64,000 bases of DNA from NCBI GenBank assembly GCA_015234045.1, contig JADFWU010000001.1:260608-324607 (forward strand), given 5' to 3'. Shown one piece after another: positions 25,548 to 33,944 of the stretch (within the stretch, counting starts at the first letter, position 1; each line of letters starts with the position of its first letter). Position numbers and translations under genes: made by a program. Source of the DNA: Magnetococcales bacterium (GTDB taxonomy: Bacteria > Pseudomonadota > Magnetococcia > Magnetococcales > JADFWU01). The notes below the pieces were generated by a model. That model worked only from the letters and a program-made list of their open reading frames with translations, had not been told where the DNA came from and searched no databases.

Positions 25548-26329
25548 AATGAGTCCGAAAGGTCGCCACAATTGGAAGCGTCTACTCCGCCATAACGATC
25601 ATAAAGTTGTTGAAAAAGCCCCTGTTTTTTCACTGTCTCCACCGCCTTTGATAGCACTGGTATGAGATGTTGTAGTTTAGATCGCCTTGAAATGGAGAGA
25701 TGTGTTTCCATGGTTTCCAGAATAATGGGCGTACCCAATTTTGTCTGCCAATCCCCCGGCAGATGTGCGTGTTCAGCCAGCCCTTTTTTGTACGCACCGA
25801 GCACAATACTATTGATTACAAAACCATCCAACCAATGACGTAACGTCATATGTAACATGGATTCATTACTTGGCACTTCAACGGGAATCAAACCAAATTG
25901 ATGAGCAAATTTTATATGGAAATACCCCTTTGAAATGAATCCAATACGCTTATCTGTTAGATCATCCAGGCTTGAAATATGGGAATTTCCATGTGGAATT
26001 AACAGCGCTTGCAGACAACCCATATTTCCTAGAAATGTGACACCAGGCAACATCTGATCATCTTTATAGGAGATCATCAGATCAGCTTCTCCCAAAGTGA
26101 CACTTCTAAGAGCCCGGGGAATCGGCATTAATTTAATGTCTATGGGAATGCCAGACGCTTTCTCAATTTCCCGGATCATATCGACCATTAAACCAATTGG
26201 TTTGCCGCTGTCACCAGCCCGGCCAAAGGGGAAAAAATCAAGCAGTGCAAGCGTTGGTCTATTTTCTGCCGTAACAAAACCGCCAGGCAATAATAGGAAT
26301 ACAAACAGAACCAGTACACGTAAGTCCAT
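25544..26329 (-). CDS. Periplasmic solute-binding protein, family 3 (sensor partner)
   Basis: 261 residues with a signal peptide cleaved near VTA-EN. The fold is that of amino-acid-type family 3 binding proteins: LALLDFFPF near the N-terminus, GLMVDMIREIEKASGI, EADLMISYK, SLDDLTDKRIGFISKGY, and a closing VETVKKQGLFQQLYDRYGG helix. No ABC permease or ATPase gene is near. Its stop overlaps the start of the hybrid kinase by four bases (ATGA), so the likely role is ligand presentation to the kinase rather than uptake. The ligand is unknown. Confidence 0.88.
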   Translation of the reverse strand: MDLRVLVLFVFLLLPGGFVTAENRPTLALLDFFPFGRAGDSGKPIGLMVDMIREIEKASGIPIDIKLMPIPRALRSVTLGEADLMISYKDDQMLPGVTFLGNMGCLQALLIPHGNSHISSLDDLTDKRIGFISKGYFHIKFAHQFGLIPVEVPSNESMLHMTLRHWLDGFVINSIVLGAYKKGLAEHAHLPGDWQTKLGTPIILETMETHLSISRRSKLQHLIPVLSKAVETVKKQGLFQQLYDRYGGVDASNCGDLSDSL

Positions 26330-26391
26330 TTGAACTGCTTCTCCATTTCATAAAAAACGACAAACATCTTATTGATCAATAAAAATATAGC

Positions 26392-26537
26392 CTAGGCCCT
26401 GTTGACATTCACCATCTTTCGGCCCCTGGCGGCGTTAAATCCGCCTCAAAATGCTCACGTACTACCAGTACGCTCCGCTTTTTCGTTGGATTTGCCTTGC
26501 CAGGAACCGAAATCTGGCGAATGTCAACACGCCCTAG
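26392..26537. repeat. 146-bp near-perfect inverted repeat element (MITE/REP-like)
   Basis: The two ends are inverted copies: CTAGG-C-TGTTGACATTC at the left, and GAATGTCAACA-GCCCTAG at the right. Complementarity continues, at roughly 80 per cent by eye, through about 50 bases on each side (CTTTCGG, CCTGGC, AAATCC). The centre, CGTAC-TACCA-GTACG at about 26459-26473, forms the loop. There is no coding capacity. The remainder of this 452-bp gap is AT-rich and carries the promoter region of the binding-protein gene (minus) and of the small membrane gene (plus). Confidence 0.75.
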
Positions 26538-26781
26538 TTTAGGGTAACTATTCACCGAAAAATATGCCACTATTTGTCACTTTGAGACGCTTTTTTGCGA
26601 CAGTTTACGATTGATTCTTAAGATTGTAATATAAATATCTTAATTCATGTTAAAGTGTTTGTTACAAAAAATTTACAAATTTAACAGCTATTCTTCACAA
26701 CAAGCAGGGAACTAATAGAAGTCATCCGTACTCTTAGTCAATATCGTCTATCACAATATGTAAATATTAGGGAAATCTAAA

Positions 26782-27012
26782 ATGCGCTATTTAGTGATGG
26801 GATTTGGATCGGCAACAGTCTGGGGTGTGTTGAGCGTTTTTCTGTTCGGCAGTGAAGCGCTTATGCAGACAGCCTGGGTTGAGCGGGTTTTCTGGGCATT
26901 GGCAGCTTCTGGTGTTATTGCTGGTTACGCAGATGCCTTTATCCGATGTCCAATATGTCGAAAACACCCAACAAAATATACCCGTTTCTGTTCTTCAGTA
27001 AACGCTGCTTAG
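26782..27012 (+). CDS. Small membrane protein with a Cys-rich tail
   Basis: 76 residues, ATG with AGGGA about eight bases upstream. Two predicted membrane helices (about 5-24 and 33-52) are followed by a short tail CPICRKHPTKYTRFC, whose CxxC plus a further Cys could bind a metal or form a disulphide. No family recognised. It stands alone between the palindromic element and the convergent RND gene, and ends inside a strong hairpin terminator. Confidence 0.6.
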   Translation: MRYLVMGFGSATVWGVLSVFLFGSEALMQTAWVERVFWALAASGVIAGYADAFIRCPICRKHPTKYTRFCSSVNAA

Positions 27013-27053
27013 AACAAAGCCCATCCAAACAGAAAATGGGTGGGCTTTGTTCT
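27011..27053. terminator. Bidirectional terminator between small membrane gene and RND operon
   Basis: AGAACAAAGCCCATCC (27011-27026) pairs with GGGTGGGCTTTGTTCT (27038-27053), 16 bp with one G-T pair and an A/T-rich base. It includes the stop codon of the plus-strand gene and lies 34 bp after the RND permease stop. Confidence 0.75.
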
Positions 27054-27086
27054 TGTACTACAAATAATGGACCAGCATTTTCCAAC

Positions 27087-29792
27087 TCACTTCTTTTGGA
27101 AAACATATGCGGGTTTGGTCCAGTAGATCAGCAACGGTAACAGAGTCAAAGCGGTTACCACATCAATAACCAAAGCCTCACCGATATAGAAGCCCAAGCC
27201 CCAGGTGTTGCCCAATTCAGTGGCCATCAACGGAATGAAGCTGCCCAAAAGGACAATCACTGAAACCAATACTGCTGAACCGGATGTTGCCAAAGTATTT
27301 TTCAGCGATTCATTCCAATTTTGACCGGTATTAGCCATTTCCTCCCGCAGACGGGAAATCATGTATATGGAGTAGTCTACACCCAATCCCATAGCAATAC
27401 TCAATGTAACAAGATTGCCAAAATGGAGATTGCCGGACCAGTTTTCTACATGGGTAAAGTATCCAGCCATACCATACTGAGCAAACAACGTGATCCCCAG
27501 AATGACTACCAAAATACCTGAAATCAGCAACGACCTGAATATGAGTGCAGCGATCAGGAAGATTGCCAAACCGGTTTGAAGGGGAGAGCTTAACCAGTTA
27601 GCCATACTCACTTCACGGGTTGCTTCCGTTGCCCCCAAAAATCCGCCGATACCCGGTGATACATAGTCTGGTCCCGGTTTGGAAAGCGTATTGATATCAC
27701 CGGACTCATCCGCATTTCGGAAACCAAAGTTGACCTTTTTGAATCCGGCATCCTCTTTGTGCTGTTCGATATAGTCCTGAATATCCAACACCACTTGATG
27801 TGTCTTGACAGGATCCATGGTGTTGACGAAACCGAGCAATACACCCTGATTCCAACTTTCAGCATCCACAAAAGAATCCAGATCACCTTCGCTTGTCATC
27901 GCTTCTAATAAACCATTATAGAGTGCAATGATATCATTGGAATTCCGATCATCCTCAGGGTCAATGCTGGTAAGAAATTCACGATCAGGAATATTGAAAA
28001 AGGCCATATTCGACTTTTGACCCGGCTCTGATGCAAGCAGCATATTGACCAGTTTTAGATATTGGGCATATGAACCGGTAAAACCAATATACGGATGCGC
28101 CCGCATCCACTCTTCCATACGGGCCAGATCGGCCATCACATCGGCATCATTGTAAATGCCCTGTTCGCCATCCTCTTCAGCATCGTGACAGGCTGGTGGT
28201 TCCAGATCTGCATAATCACAGAGTGGTTTGATAGGATTTTTGCCACGAATGGGAATATTCAAGGAGATTACACCAGGCATGATCTCGCCCAGTCGATTGA
28301 TATCCTGAATGGTTATAGAGGACTCTTTAAATGCGGCATGGGCATAGTTGATTCCTTTTTCCACACCGGGCATCAGGTCTTCGGCGGTGGCTTCAGTGAT
28401 CTTGGTATAGTGGACCGATAACGCCAACACCACAGCAACACCGACAACAGGCAACCATTTTCCAGGACCAGTCAGCAAACGGGTCACGCCATTGGCCATG
28501 CGCTGTTCACGTGACAGGGCTGCGGCGTGTACCAGAGCACCGGGCCGTTTATCCGGGAACATGACCATCATGGCTGGAATCAAGCTGGTAGTGGTCAGTA
28601 TCAAGGTAAACATTCCGAACATGCCAAAGTAGGCATAGGCTTTGTAAAACGAGATATCCACGAGCGAAAGCGTTGCAAAACCAGCTACATCGGTAATGAT
28701 GGAGAGCGTTGCCGGAATGATAGTGAACTGAATTGCCCGAATGCCGGCCTCAGTGGAATCACCCAGTTCTTGATGCTCTTGCATATAACGTCGGGTCACC
28801 TGTACGGCATGACCAATACCAATCGCCAGAAGCAACATGGGTGTCAACACCATCATGGTGGTGAGCTTGAAGTCGGAAAATCCCATCAAGCCAAGGGTCC
28901 AGATGATGGTTGAAACCACACCAAACAGCGGAAATAGTGCCCCACGAACGGTGCGACACTCTTTGAGCAGAATCACAATCACAATGGCAAACGATATGGC
29001 AAACAACCACCAGTTATCCACCAGATTGAGCAACATATAGGCAAGAAAATACGGCTCACCGGCGACTAACACCTCAAACCGATCATCATGGCTATACGGT
29101 TCTAATTCTTCCAAAAGGGTTCGCACCCAGGATAGATAGTGCGCTTTCATCTCATCATCATAATCTGCAATGATGAATGTCGCTTTGGCCTCACACTCTG
29201 GCTGACCATAATCACAGCGATTGCCCGCCTTATCTTCCATATACAGAAGCATCGGTGCCATCACTGGATTTTCTTCAAGTCCTTCTTTTAGAAAGGCCAG
29301 TTGTTGTTGACTTTTCTCGCCATCCTCTTCTGAGACACCAGCGGTTGGAATCAATCTTTTGAACACCAAACCATTCTCATCCGCGCCCATATATTTCACT
29401 TTTTGGGCTGCCAATGAGATGAAATTGGATGGTCGTGAATTGGGTAATGCCTCCAGTTTCCTGTGGATCTCCTGGACCATATTGATGAACCAGGGCTGGT
29501 ATATATTGCCTTCCTCAAGACTCAACCCAACCACCATCAGGTTACCCATGCCGAAGGTTTTTTCAGCATATAGATTGGTAGCAACATAGCGATTGCTGGG
29601 TGGTAGAAGTGTATCTGGATCGTTGCGGATATCGAGATTAGGAATTTGGAAAGCGGCTAGAATCGTAATAGCGGAAACGGCAATTAAAATCGGCCAGCGC
29701 AGGCGCATAACCCAGCGGGCATAGGCCCGTGCCAAGCCACCATTAAAGGTGTCAGCCTGCTCAGATTGGGCGTTTTTCATAATATTACCCAT
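27087..29792 (-). CDS. RND/MMPL-superfamily transporter permease
   Basis: 901 residues. It starts with a cytoplasmic tail and TM1 (WPILIAVSAITILAAF). Two large periplasmic loops and two groups of about six membrane helices follow, the duplicated RND layout without a tripartite-efflux length (usual HAE1 members exceed 1,000 residues). GVDYSIYMISRLREEM in the second half is the conserved TM helix 10-11 motif of the COG1033/MMPL branch, which moves lipids and other hydrophobic molecules. It is the last gene of an operon with a LolA-like protein and a DUF1302 protein. That context suggests envelope lipid or hydrophobic-compound traffic; the substrate is unknown. Confidence 0.9.
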   Translation of the reverse strand: MGNIMKNAQSEQADTFNGGLARAYARWVMRLRWPILIAVSAITILAAFQIPNLDIRNDPDTLLPPSNRYVATNLYAEKTFGMGNLMVVGLSLEEGNIYQPWFINMVQEIHRKLEALPNSRPSNFISLAAQKVKYMGADENGLVFKRLIPTAGVSEEDGEKSQQQLAFLKEGLEENPVMAPMLLYMEDKAGNRCDYGQPECEAKATFIIADYDDEMKAHYLSWVRTLLEELEPYSHDDRFEVLVAGEPYFLAYMLLNLVDNWWLFAISFAIVIVILLKECRTVRGALFPLFGVVSTIIWTLGLMGFSDFKLTTMMVLTPMLLLAIGIGHAVQVTRRYMQEHQELGDSTEAGIRAIQFTIIPATLSIITDVAGFATLSLVDISFYKAYAYFGMFGMFTLILTTTSLIPAMMVMFPDKRPGALVHAAALSREQRMANGVTRLLTGPGKWLPVVGVAVVLALSVHYTKITEATAEDLMPGVEKGINYAHAAFKESSITIQDINRLGEIMPGVISLNIPIRGKNPIKPLCDYADLEPPACHDAEEDGEQGIYNDADVMADLARMEEWMRAHPYIGFTGSYAQYLKLVNMLLASEPGQKSNMAFFNIPDREFLTSIDPEDDRNSNDIIALYNGLLEAMTSEGDLDSFVDAESWNQGVLLGFVNTMDPVKTHQVVLDIQDYIEQHKEDAGFKKVNFGFRNADESGDINTLSKPGPDYVSPGIGGFLGATEATREVSMANWLSSPLQTGLAIFLIAALIFRSLLISGILVVILGITLFAQYGMAGYFTHVENWSGNLHFGNLVTLSIAMGLGVDYSIYMISRLREEMANTGQNWNESLKNTLATSGSAVLVSVIVLLGSFIPLMATELGNTWGLGFYIGEALVIDVVTALTLLPLLIYWTKPAYVFQKK

Positions 29793-29801
29793 CAGTATAT
29801 A

Positions 29802-29834
29802 AACCGCCCTGAATAACTGAGAATCAGGGCGGTT
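29802..29834 (-). terminator. Intra-operon hairpin before the RND gene
   Basis: A perfect 11-bp stem (29802-29812 with 29824-29834, AACCGCCCTGA/TCAGGGCGGTT) with an 11-base loop. On the minus strand it is followed by TTTATATA. It lies between the DUF1302 stop and the RND start, so it may end part of the transcripts or stabilise the upstream message. Confidence 0.65.
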
Positions 29835-29853
29835 CAGTGTAGAATTGAACTTT

Positions 29854-31749
29854 CTAGAAGAGGAACTTCATCCCAATTTGGACATTGGAAGCATTGGCAA
29901 ACTGGCCAAACATGGTGTCTTCATTGCCCCAATAGTTATTCCATTCTGCCATGCCGAGAAAGTCGTCTGTAAAGGCGTATTCCACGTCAAAGCGGTTCCA
30001 CCATCCGCCTTCTTCTTCATAGATAGTGATGTTATTCCAGCGTCCTTGCTGCTCTTCACCAAATGGTTTGGAAAGAAACAGTGATACCATCTCGCGGAAC
30101 TCTGAACCCTTTGCCAATCCATTGGAAAGATGCAACGTGGCTTGATCACCGGTATACCGCTGCCCATCTTCCACAAAGTCCAGGTTGATGAACTGGATGA
30201 ATTGCGTGCTGACAGTCAGATTGGTCATGAAAATGGACTCAACGCCCAGGACATATTTAAACATATCCGAAGGCACCATGGTGAGACCACCGGCTAAGTC
30301 ACCATAGCCCAGTTTTTCACGGTCGATGATGGGCACCATCACATCTTTTTGATAGAGAAACTCACCGCGCAGTACGATGGGTCCAAGAAAACCGGTTTCC
30401 ATGCTGGTATCAAAAGAGGTGCCGATGGAGTGGATTCGGTTCATCTTTTCAGTGAAGACCAATGTACATGGATTATCGCCTGCATCAGCAGAACAATCAT
30501 ATGTGCCAGCCGCTGCACCAGGTGCTTGCAAATGAACCGTATTCAGTCCAGATGCAGCATCATTGGTGGTGACTACATTGAGTTTCTGACCAGTACTGTC
30601 TTCCCAATGCAGGTCAATATAGGGGTTGGCATCGTAGTGATAGAGATAATTCAAAGAGAAGTTAAGGTTGGCACCGATGCTGTTTTTATACCGAACACCG
30701 ATATTTCCATCCAAATCTTCAGGATGATCCCGACGATACTCTGATGTGGCGTTGGCAAAGGTATCAAAGGTGGCAAAAGTGGCATTAGGCATATACTCAA
30801 ACACGGAATTGGGATTGGTTGTATCCCAATTGGCTGAACCACCATCAACCAGCAATGTCGTCGCACTGACACCATTTGGTGGTGCGTTATAGGCAATACC
30901 GGTGAGAATATCCGCACCAGCAAAACCTACGCCCATGGGGTCAGCCGCACTGGCAAAATTATCTACCGAATAATTGACAAAGTTGCTCAGATTGGTACCA
31001 AAACCGTTTGGCGGGGCATTGGGTGCCATCATGCTGAACACATTGGCTACTGAACCCAATTGAGGAACAACATTCAAAAAACCATTCACCGGGCCTGTGA
31101 TGGAGTCCATACCTTTCATAAGAAACGGCTGTCCAACATCGCCACTGGCTGTCAGACCGGGAATCAGATTTTCTTGAGCCTGTGACAGCACAAGCTGATA
31201 GTTTCCAGCGGACTCGCCTTCATACTCGGCTTTGACCATCCAAACCGGAATACGGGCATCTTCCATGGTATTCTGGACAAATTCCCGCCAATCGGTAGGG
31301 TTGAGAATATCCAAAAGCTTGATACCATCCGCAGTGCCCCATACCACCTGCTGTTTACCGATTCGGAGATCAAGTCCGCCGACGGTCGTATCCAGATAGA
31401 GTTCTCTCAGATAGTCCTGTTGACTGTAGGCGCGATGGAATTTATAGCCCTCAACGCCAGCCGCATCGTAGCTCATTTTTACTTGAGCATGAAGAGCAGT
31501 ATCATCTGTCAAATCACCGTTGACATAGAGATTCAGGGTGTTTTCCATCTTCAACAGCGTTGCGGACTTCTGTTCAGCCGTATCTACTGTGGAGGTGCGC
31601 TGACCTGTGGTCGGTCCGCTCTGCGTGAAGAAGGCAGATTCGTTTTTAATGTAACCGGTTACTTCCCAATCTTCCTGAGCGGCACAGGCAGAACCAGCCA
31701 ATGTCAAAGAAGTGAGAACCGCTAAAGCGGAAAAGCGTTTATTTACCAT
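29854..31749 (-). CDS. DUF1302 family outer-membrane-type protein
   Basis: 631 residues with a signal peptide (cleavage near ACA-AQ) and AAGGATG before the ATG. The start of the mature protein (EDWEVTGYIKNESAFF), LRELYLDTTVGGLDLRIGKQQVVWGTADG, and LLDILNPTDWREFVQ are hallmarks of DUF1302. The sequence alternates short amphipathic strands and ends in an aromatic residue (QIGMKFLF), as outer-membrane beta-barrels do. It is encoded between a LolA-like gene and an RND permease, a recurring trio. A role as an outer-membrane channel or receptor for that system is inferred. Confidence 0.88.
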   Translation of the reverse strand: MVNKRFSALAVLTSLTLAGSACAAQEDWEVTGYIKNESAFFTQSGPTTGQRTSTVDTAEQKSATLLKMENTLNLYVNGDLTDDTALHAQVKMSYDAAGVEGYKFHRAYSQQDYLRELYLDTTVGGLDLRIGKQQVVWGTADGIKLLDILNPTDWREFVQNTMEDARIPVWMVKAEYEGESAGNYQLVLSQAQENLIPGLTASGDVGQPFLMKGMDSITGPVNGFLNVVPQLGSVANVFSMMAPNAPPNGFGTNLSNFVNYSVDNFASAADPMGVGFAGADILTGIAYNAPPNGVSATTLLVDGGSANWDTTNPNSVFEYMPNATFATFDTFANATSEYRRDHPEDLDGNIGVRYKNSIGANLNFSLNYLYHYDANPYIDLHWEDSTGQKLNVVTTNDAASGLNTVHLQAPGAAAGTYDCSADAGDNPCTLVFTEKMNRIHSIGTSFDTSMETGFLGPIVLRGEFLYQKDVMVPIIDREKLGYGDLAGGLTMVPSDMFKYVLGVESIFMTNLTVSTQFIQFINLDFVEDGQRYTGDQATLHLSNGLAKGSEFREMVSLFLSKPFGEEQQGRWNNITIYEEEGGWWNRFDVEYAFTDDFLGMAEWNNYWGNEDTMFGQFANASNVQIGMKFLF

Positions 31750-31802
31750 GATATCATCCTTTAATTGAGCGCTATGTCATATCTATTTGAAGATATGAGT
31801 GC

Positions 31803-32756
31803 TTACCGCTTGATTTTACGCAGTGTATTTTCGGTCCACAGGCTGGATTCTTTGCCTGAGTTCCAATGCACTACTGCATCAGGGATGTTAGCCATGGTTT
31901 CATGACCGGATTCAAGATTGACACCATACCAATAGCGCCAAGCCAGACCACGCGGATCATCCAGCTTCATGCTGGTCCAGTCACGATCAATGATTTTGAT
32001 TTTCTTCCCATCTTTAAAATATTCGGTGCGATAATCAGCAAAGGTTTTGGTATCCACATAGCTGATACGATGGTCATACCACCAGCTTTCATACTTTGTG
32101 GTGCTTTTCAGCTTATACACTTCACTGCCCTTGTGATCACAGGCGGCTGGATGAAGGTTTTTAGTGTATTTAGAGCGCTTACCTTCAGGTAACTCTATCG
32201 CCATCAAACACGCTTCAAAAGACTCAGTACCGAGAAGTTCATGATTTTCATGATGTGGTTTACGCAACGTCACATCACCAAAGGTGAAATCGGTGCCGCC
32301 CCAGGAGTCATCATGAGCGGGTTGCGTAAATCGACGGATCTTACGTAGAGCAGGAAGCCAGATGGAGTAGGACTGACTCTTATCATCATCCACATAGTCA
32401 ACGATCAGCATACCGGTGCCTCTGAGCTTACCAGAGCGAAAAATCGCCAGGTCCTTAGCTCTTACCACGCCATCGCTATAATCGTTATTAAGATATCTCT
32501 CTACTGTATTGACCTTGGCTTTACTGCCCTTGGAACGACTTAAAATAGAGGTGATTACCGTTCTACCATCACGTTCAATTGAGAAATCTTTAACGGCGAA
32601 GAAGTGATTGACAAAATAGACTTGTCTGGCAATTTCTTCAGCGGTAGGCGCATCTTTTGGATAGGGTAGATCTGGTGAAACGCCGGCACTAACTGTGGAT
32701 GATAGTGTCAAAGAAAGTGCGGCCATACCGCCAACAAAAAACTGTTTAAGGGTCAT
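31803..32756 (-). CDS. Outer-membrane lipoprotein-sorting-type (LolA-like) protein
   Basis: 317 residues, signal peptide cleaved near VSA-GV. SILSRSKGSKAKVNTVERYLNN and GTGMLIVDYVDDDKSQSYSIWLPALRKIRRF resemble the LolA-like fold (half beta-barrel binding an acyl chain) of proteins found beside COG1033 RND permeases. It has no lipobox, so it is predicted to be a soluble periplasmic carrier. It is the first gene of the three-gene operon, 53 bp before the DUF1302 gene. The link to lipid transfer follows from the fold and the neighbours, not from a known substrate. Confidence 0.82.
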   Translation of the reverse strand: MTLKQFFVGGMAALSLTLSSTVSAGVSPDLPYPKDAPTAEEIARQVYFVNHFFAVKDFSIERDGRTVITSILSRSKGSKAKVNTVERYLNNDYSDGVVRAKDLAIFRSGKLRGTGMLIVDYVDDDKSQSYSIWLPALRKIRRFTQPAHDDSWGGTDFTFGDVTLRKPHHENHELLGTESFEACLMAIELPEGKRSKYTKNLHPAACDHKGSEVYKLKSTTKYESWWYDHRISYVDTKTFADYRTEYFKDGKKIKIIDRDWTSMKLDDPRGLAWRYWYGVNLESGHETMANIPDAVVHWNSGKESSLWTENTLRKIKR

Positions 32757-33093
32757 TATTTCCGTACTCCATAGAAGGTATTGGGCGTGGCAACCCTTCG
32801 AAAATTTGAACAGCGGCCTCTTAGATTAAATACACAATCAATGCGTACTGATAAGAGGTGATCATGATACATTTCTGTTACAGTACATATTCTTCGCATT
32901 TCCCACTATTTGCAAGCGAATATATTGTTTTTTGGACACAATAATTTTGTTGTATGTTTTTTTCACTTACAATTCATGCATTTTTACGCAACTTGCTGGA
33001 ACCATTTTATGGTCTCATAGATCAAAGATAATAAGGGTTGCGCCCTTAGGGTCGCGGAAAAAAGAAAAACACCATTGATGAAGGAGAGTCGCC
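32757..33093. promoter_or_regulatory. Divergent promoter region
   Basis: 337 bp, AT-rich, between the minus-strand LolA-like operon and the plus-strand 52-residue gene. It should hold both promoters. A small hairpin TAAGGG-TTGCG-CCCTTA (33032-33048) lies in the leader of the small gene. I see no further repeat. Confidence 0.45.
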
Positions 33094-33252
33094 ATGACCG
33101 TCCAACAAGCAACACATCCTTTTCCTGCTGGTGATGAGATTGATGACATGATGGAGGAACTGGAAGACCTTCGCATGGAGACCTCCGCCGAGGCTGAAAT
33201 GGAAGATATCGACAAGGAAGCACTGGAAGATATGGCCGCGTCAATTCATTGA
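33094..33252 (+). CDS. Very acidic 52-aa protein
   Basis: ATG 33094 is preceded by AAGGAG seven bases upstream, a near-ideal ribosome binding site, and the frame is closed by a strong terminator 25 bp after the stop. The product has 17 Asp/Glu against 2 Lys/Arg and six Met. Residues 14-48 (DEIDDMMEELEDLRME..., EMEDIDKEALEDM) look like one amphipathic helix. There is no Cys and no signal peptide. No family recognised. The complete expression unit argues for a real gene. The next gene is msrQ, but a terminator separates them. Confidence 0.72.
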   Translation: MTVQQATHPFPAGDEIDDMMEELEDLRMETSAEAEMEDIDKEALEDMAASIH

Positions 33253-33276
33253 TGCTTCCCGATACATCATAATAAA

Positions 33277-33309
33277 AGCCCGGTTCGGATATGTGAACCG
33301 GGTTTTTTT
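33277..33309 (+). terminator. Rho-independent terminator
   Basis: AGCCCGGTTC (33277-33286) pairs with GAACCGGGTT (33295-33304, one G-T pair) over an 8-base loop, with seven T residues at the end. It ends the transcript of the 52-residue gene. Confidence 0.95.
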
Positions 33310-33356
33310 GTGTACACTATTCAGTGTTTGAATAGACTATATACAGTGGAATCCAT

Positions 33357-33920
33357 ATGCTTAAAAAATCTCATTTACTGGCCTGGATTATTGGATTTAT
33401 TCCGCTTGTCTGGGAGATAAGTCAAGCGCTGACTGGTGGATATGGAGCTAATCCAATAGAGACTGCTGCTCATCAAAGTGGCCGATGGGGAATCTGGTTT
33501 CTATTGGCCACGCTGACTATTTCACCATTGGTCCGACTGTCCAAACTCAAACAAATCTTCTTTTTGAGGCGCACATTAGGGTTGTTAAGTTTCTTTTATC
33601 TCACTGTTCATATGTTTGTTTTTGTTGGCCTTGAACAGTTTTTCGATTTTTCTGCCATTATGGCAGACATTATAAAAAGACCCTATATCACCTTGGGATT
33701 GACAGGTTTTACCCTGTTGATTCCGTTGGCACTCACCTCAACGATCAGAAGCCGGCACAGGCTTGGCCGTTGGTGGCGGCGTATTCATTTGTTGGTATTT
33801 CCCGCCACCATAGCCGGATTGGTTCACCATCTCTGGCTGGTCAAAGCTGATTGGTATCTACCGGCGCTGCATATCGGTATTTTTTCACTATTGATGTTGC
33901 TGAGAATGTTAAAATCCTAA
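33357..33920 (+). CDS. msrQ: Heme-binding membrane subunit of methionine sulfoxide reductase
   Basis: 187 residues with five to six membrane helices. RWGIWFLLATLTISPLVRL, FFLRRTLGLLSFFYLTVHMFVF and RRIHLLVFPATIAGLVHHLW show the conserved histidines and arginines of MsrQ/YedZ, the b-type cytochrome that passes quinol electrons to the periplasmic molybdoenzyme MsrP. Length is normal. The usual partner msrP is not adjacent or elsewhere in this window, so either it lies elsewhere or MsrQ serves another acceptor. There is only a weak ribosome binding site. Confidence 0.9.
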   Translation: MLKKSHLLAWIIGFIPLVWEISQALTGGYGANPIETAAHQSGRWGIWFLLATLTISPLVRLSKLKQIFFLRRTLGLLSFFYLTVHMFVFVGLEQFFDFSAIMADIIKRPYITLGLTGFTLLIPLALTSTIRSRHRLGRWWRRIHLLVFPATIAGLVHHLWLVKADWYLPALHIGIFSLLMLLRMLKS

Positions 33921-33944
33921 TTATAATACTGTTGCTTAGTTCGT

